Source: JAIBBG01 sp043748015
Lineage (GTDB): Bacteria > Bacteroidota > Bacteroidia > Flavobacteriales_D > Sanyastnellaceae
DNA: 9,341 nucleotides
Direction of reading: 5' to 3'
NCBI GenBank assembly: GCA_043748015.1
Contig: JAYTOA010000063.1
Coordinates: 1-9,341, forward strand
Under the pieces are notes generated by a model. That model saw nothing but the letters and a program-made list of their open reading frames with translations. It had not been told where the DNA came from and did no database searches. Both the position numbers and the translations under genes were made by a program. Positions 6,807-9,341 of the stretch are shown here, piece after piece (positions within the stretch are counted from its first letter, which is position 1; the number at the start of each line of letters is the position of its first letter).

Positions 6807-7367
6807 TTAGTGATCATTCTTCATCAACCACTCAATGTCTTCTGCGGTATGAACGTCCATGTTTTCCGCAATGACAAACCCACAATGCGCACTTAAGAAT
6901 TCATTGAAAAGTGCACGGTAGCGAACGATTCGAAACGCGGCATTCTGCACTCCATTTTTATCAGTACTCATTACTTCCCAAAGCTTATGGTCTGTCATCA
7001 ATTTGAATCCGGCATCCATTTGCGCCGCTGTGATTTGTGGTGAATTTGCCTGAGGAATGATGACGATGTCATCAGCCAACATTTCGCCTACGATCTGATC
7101 TTTCACCGCTTGTCTAATCGCAATGATTTTTGGTGTGTGATCGTCTGCCAGTTGTGCCGGTCGCTTCAAAGATTTTGCACCAAAGCTTTCGCCAACGGCC
7201 AATATTTCATCGTCATCTGAACTCACATAAATGTCTTTTATGAAAGTGGATTGTGCACATGCTTCAATCGTGTAAGCAATGAGCGGCTTATTTCTATATG
7301 GAAATATATTCTTCTTTGGAAGTCGCTTTGAGCCACCCCGAGCGGGTATGATCGCAATGATTCTCAT
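6807..7367 (-). CDS. neuA: CMP-nonulosonate cytidylyltransferase (NeuA/PseF-like), short form
   Basis: Activates a nonulosonic acid with CTP to give the CMP-sugar donor, in the cytoplasm. The 186-aa protein starts IIAIIPARGGSKRLPKKN (3-20), the CTP-binding loop of the family, followed by KPLIAYTIEA (27-36), DIYVSSDDDEI (45-55), KRPAQLADDHTP (68-79) and IIPQANSPQ (103-111, family LQPTSP). It is about 40 residues shorter than Neisseria NeuA (about 228 aa). What is missing is the stretch between the central strand and the 'NGAIYI' strand (here QNAAFRIV, 141-148), part of which makes the dimer arm in known enzymes. Near the C-terminus, MDVHTAEDIEWL (170-181) aligns with IDIDTELDL, so the second metal-ligand Asp is apparently His173. 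The ATG overlaps the preceding stop by 4 nt (ATGA). The family call is firm; the exact sugar is open, and catalytic activity is not guaranteed. Confidence 0.83.
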   Translation of the reverse strand: MRIIAIIPARGGSKRLPKKNIFPYRNKPLIAYTIEACAQSTFIKDIYVSSDDDEILAVGESFGAKSLKRPAQLADDHTPKIIAIRQAVKDQIVGEMLADDIVIIPQANSPQITAAQMDAGFKLMTDHKLWEVMSTDKNGVQNAAFRIVRYRALFNEFLSAHCGFVIAENMDVHTAEDIEWLMKNDH

Positions 7368-8452
7368 AAATAATTCATCATGTCTTTTACGATCACTTCA
7401 GCGCCATTTGTTGCGATCTCGTGATCATTCATCATTTCCTTGATGTGAAGATATTCATGTTTGAGAAATGATGGCAGGAATTTTCCAAGTCCTGATTCGA
7501 AAGTTTGAATGGATATGAAGGAACCAAGATGCTGACGCTTTAGCAATAAAATGTTTTCGTTCATCTCAGGATTCATTGCCTCGCCAATAAGCAACATCGG
7601 TGTGCGAAGCCCCACGCATTCTGAAATGGTATTGAAACCTGCACGGCCTATTACGAGGTTCATATCGGCAACATAATCCACCATCAAATCATTGGATGGA
7701 ATGGTTTGAACATTCGCCTGATCGTTTTCAAATTTGTCAGAAACAAAAAATAAAAAGTCATCGAGATATTGAACGCTCAACAATGCTTTCTTGATGGATT
7801 CGCTCAGCACTCCTGCACCACTATCCATAATCAAAACACGGAATTTTCCCGTGTGATTGCTTACCTTGTGTTCAATCTGCTGGTGAAGAATTAATGGAAC
7901 TTCCAAAGCTTTTCCGCGATAGTGGTGTATGATTTCTTCGGGCGTGAAAGGAGGAAAATAGAGCTTGGTTGCTTTTGAAGCCATTTGCATGAAATGCGCA
8001 ATGACATCTGTATGCACAGGTGGCGGATACAATTTGGAAAAGAACCAGTCCCAGGTAAAATGTGCTACTCCAAATGATGGCTTTTTCTTGCGTTCTGCAA
8101 TTTCAAAAGCCTCATACACAAAGTCTGAAATCGCGTAATCGAAATCAAAATCATCAACTTCGGATGCTACATAATTCTGCGATGTAGTGATATAATCTTT
8201 ATATCGTTCTGATATTTTTTTCAAGTCAGGAGAACCGTTCTCTTGCTTATCCCATCGGATGTTGTTGAAGCGCTCAATCAATTGTGCGCTTTCAATGAAA
8301 CGTCCGGCTGCTGCGATCTGCGTGCCCGTCTGAACGGTAATTTTTGTCGAAGGACTTTCGAGCAAAAGTTCTTCTACAACAGCACGCTGCCGCACAATGT
8401 GGCCAAAGCCTTCATCGGACAAATAGATTTTACACCGAGAGTTTTTTTGCAC
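7364..8452 (-). CDS. GT-B protein, MurG/arabinokinase-N-terminal-like, GTG start
   Basis: A 362-aa GT-B-fold protein. DEGFGHIVRQRAVVEEL (13-29) is the glycine-His-Arg loop shared by MurG-type transferases, PseG hydrolases and the N-terminal domain of L-arabinokinase-like proteins. DYAISDFVYEAFEIAER (105-121) and VAHFTWDWFFSK (129-140) resemble the arabinokinase-like subgroup most. The C-terminal nucleotide-binding half has LIMDSGAGV (207-215) and NLVIGRAGFNTISECVGL (265-282), followed by E291 and N300. It could be a glycosyltransferase or, given its ATGA coupling to the cytidylyltransferase gene, a hydrolase that removes UDP before nonulosonate synthesis. The start is GTG at 8452, because an in-frame TAA lies two codons upstream and no later Met precedes the GFGH loop. 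It lies 52 nt after the MoeB-rhodanese gene on the same strand, with no clear promoter between. Confidence 0.78.
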   Translation of the reverse strand: MQKNSRCKIYLSDEGFGHIVRQRAVVEELLLESPSTKITVQTGTQIAAAGRFIESAQLIERFNNIRWDKQENGSPDLKKISERYKDYITTSQNYVASEVDDFDFDYAISDFVYEAFEIAERKKKPSFGVAHFTWDWFFSKLYPPPVHTDVIAHFMQMASKATKLYFPPFTPEEIIHHYRGKALEVPLILHQQIEHKVSNHTGKFRVLIMDSGAGVLSESIKKALLSVQYLDDFLFFVSDKFENDQANVQTIPSNDLMVDYVADMNLVIGRAGFNTISECVGLRTPMLLIGEAMNPEMNENILLLKRQHLGSFISIQTFESGLGKFLPSFLKHEYLHIKEMMNDHEIATNGAEVIVKDMMNYL

Positions 8453-8504
8453 CAGTTAGTCTTGTTAGGAAGGGCGAATTTAACATGTGAACTTCACTCT
8501 TGAT

Positions 8505-9341
8505 TCAATTGTGTTTGAGCCACGCCTGTGTTCCGCCTTTTAAATTGTACAGATTTTGAAATCCATACTGTTTCTGTAAATATTGGATCACATATGCACT
8601 TCTCAATCCTGCTTTACAGTGCACAATGACTTTTTTCGATTTCGAAATGTCGCTCAAATGTGCGTCAATGCTGTTCATCGGCATCAATTCTCCACCAAGA
8701 TTGAATTGTTCGAATTCATCCGGTTCGCGCACGTCGATGAGTTGAAAATCTTCTTTCGAGTCCAACATTTTTTTTAATTCTTCAACTTTGATTTCGCGAA
8801 TCAAATGCGTATTTGTTGATTCCGAATTATCTAAAGAAGTGGTTTCTAAAATCTCGCGTTTCTGAATTTGAATTTTATGCATCGTATTGTCATGGAGGTT
8901 TACCATCAACAATTTTCCATCTAGAGAATCCCCAATTCCAGTAATTAACTTGATAACTTCATTTGCCTGAATGCATCCAATCGTTCCTGCCAATGTTCCC
9001 AATACTCCGCCAGTTTCGCAGTCCGGAATTCGGCCTTCAGGTGGCGGTTCGGGACAAATATCTCTGTAGCGTGTTTTGGTTTGATGATGAAAAACACTCA
9101 CCTGTCCTTCGAATTTGTATAGCGCACCATAAATAAGTGGCTTTCTAAGAAAAGAGCAGGCATCGTCTAGAACATATCTCACTTCAAAATTGTCTGTGCA
9201 ATCCACAACAATATCATAGGGTGTGATGATGGATTTCGCATTCTGTGAATGGAGTTTTTCGTGGTGGGCAACAAATTTTGTCAGGGGTTGCAATGGCTGA
9301 AGCCGCTGGATGGCCGTTTCGACTTTAAACTTCCCTATTTC
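8505..9341 (-). CDS. moeB: MoeB/ThiF adenylyltransferase-rhodanese fusion, C-terminal part
   Basis: The frame is open from the right edge, so the N-terminus with the ATP-binding glycine loop is outside; 278 residues are visible. They begin EIGKFKVETAIQRLQPL, and continue with YDIVVDCTDNFEVRY (42-56, with the conserved metal-binding Asp at 50), KPLIYGALYKFEGQVSVF (67-84), IPDCETGGVLG (105-115, with the cysteine of the crossover loop) and IQANEVIKLITG (124-135). The CxxC zinc pairs of E. coli MoeB are absent: RYRDIC replaces CYRC, and there is no C-terminal CxxC. A rhodanese domain follows: FQLIDVREPDEF (199-210) and active loop VHCKAGLRS (240-248) with catalytic C242. Such fusions adenylate the C-terminus of a ThiS/MoaD-like carrier and then thiolate it for molybdopterin, thiamine or related sulfur transfer. 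It is probably not part of the glycan pathway. Confidence 0.88.
   Translation of the reverse strand, partial: EIGKFKVETAIQRLQPLQPLTKFVAHHEKLHSQNAKSIITPYDIVVDCTDNFEVRYVLDDACSFLRKPLIYGALYKFEGQVSVFHHQTKTRYRDICPEPPPEGRIPDCETGGVLGTLAGTIGCIQANEVIKLITGIGDSLDGKLLMVNLHDNTMHKIQIQKREILETTSLDNSESTNTHLIREIKVEELKKMLDSKEDFQLIDVREPDEFEQFNLGGELMPMNSIDAHLSDISKSKKVIVHCKAGLRSAYVIQYLQKQYGFQNLYNLKGGTQAWLKHN

Noticed and set aside
8243..8503. A plus-strand frame of 86 codons across the GT-B gene start and the 52-nt gap
   Set aside because: Antisense to a recognisable protein, and no motif or promoter was found.
8453..8504. Small palindrome GTGAA-G-TTCAC and a TAAATTCG box between the MoeB and GT-B genes
   Set aside because: A 5-bp stem with a 1-nt centre and no T-tract is not a terminator. 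The box differs from TAnnTTTG by one base and has no well-spaced -33 partner.
9291..9293. TTG at 9293 as the start of the MoeB-rhodanese gene
   Set aside because: The frame stays open to the window edge, and the upstream residues EIGKFKVETAIQRL match the MoeB/ThiF family, so this codon is internal.

Overview
This window (about 40% GC by eye) looks like part of a surface-polysaccharide locus of a Bacteroidota bacterium. Four things point there: an almost ideal Bacteroidota-type promoter (TTTG, 19 nt, TATCTTTG) ahead of the plus-strand genes, the lack of convincing Shine-Dalgarno sequences, the many FPP..GIGGRRWAKFAK-type glycosyltransferases, and a MoeB-rhodanese fusion gene. No species can be named from the sequence.

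Layout. The right end (8505-9341, minus strand) holds the C-terminal part of a MoeB/ThiF-type sulfur-carrier adenylyltransferase fused to a rhodanese domain. It is probably a housekeeping neighbour of the glycan locus. To its left, on the same strand, are a GT-B (MurG/arabinokinase-N-terminal-like) protein with a GTG start (7364-8452) and a short CMP-nonulosonate cytidylyltransferase (6807-7367), joined by a 4-nt ATGA overlap. A 194-bp convergent gap follows. It is almost filled by an imperfect inverted-repeat element (6620-6804). Two plus-strand methyltransferase genes (4859-5617 and 5656-6612) come next, driven by the promoter at about 4803-4833. Left of that divergent promoter region, minus-strand transcription resumes with a one-domain NeuB-type nonulosonate synthase (3985-4686). 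It overlaps a 441-aa GT-B-like protein (2670-3995), followed by two glycosyltransferases (1396-2643 with a TTG start, and 221-1399) and the N-terminus of a third GT4 enzyme running off the left edge. The last three are joined by 4-nt ATGA overlaps or a short gap.

How the genes work together. NeuB-like condensation of a hexosamine derivative with phosphoenolpyruvate, followed by NeuA-like CMP activation, would give a CMP-nonulosonic acid (sialic, legionaminic or pseudaminic type; the sequence does not decide which). The glycosyltransferases would build an O-unit or other surface glycan, and the two methyltransferases may cap or decorate it. The GT-B protein before the cytidylyltransferase could be a transferase or a PseG-like nucleotide-sugar hydrolase. 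The main oddities are that both nonulosonate enzymes are short forms (NeuB without its SAF/antifreeze domain, NeuA about 40 residues short and with a metal-ligand Asp apparently replaced by His) and that an opposite-strand methyltransferase cassette separates them.

There is no gene-free stretch longer than 300 bases. I saw no tRNA, rRNA, CRISPR array, transposase or strong rho-independent terminator.
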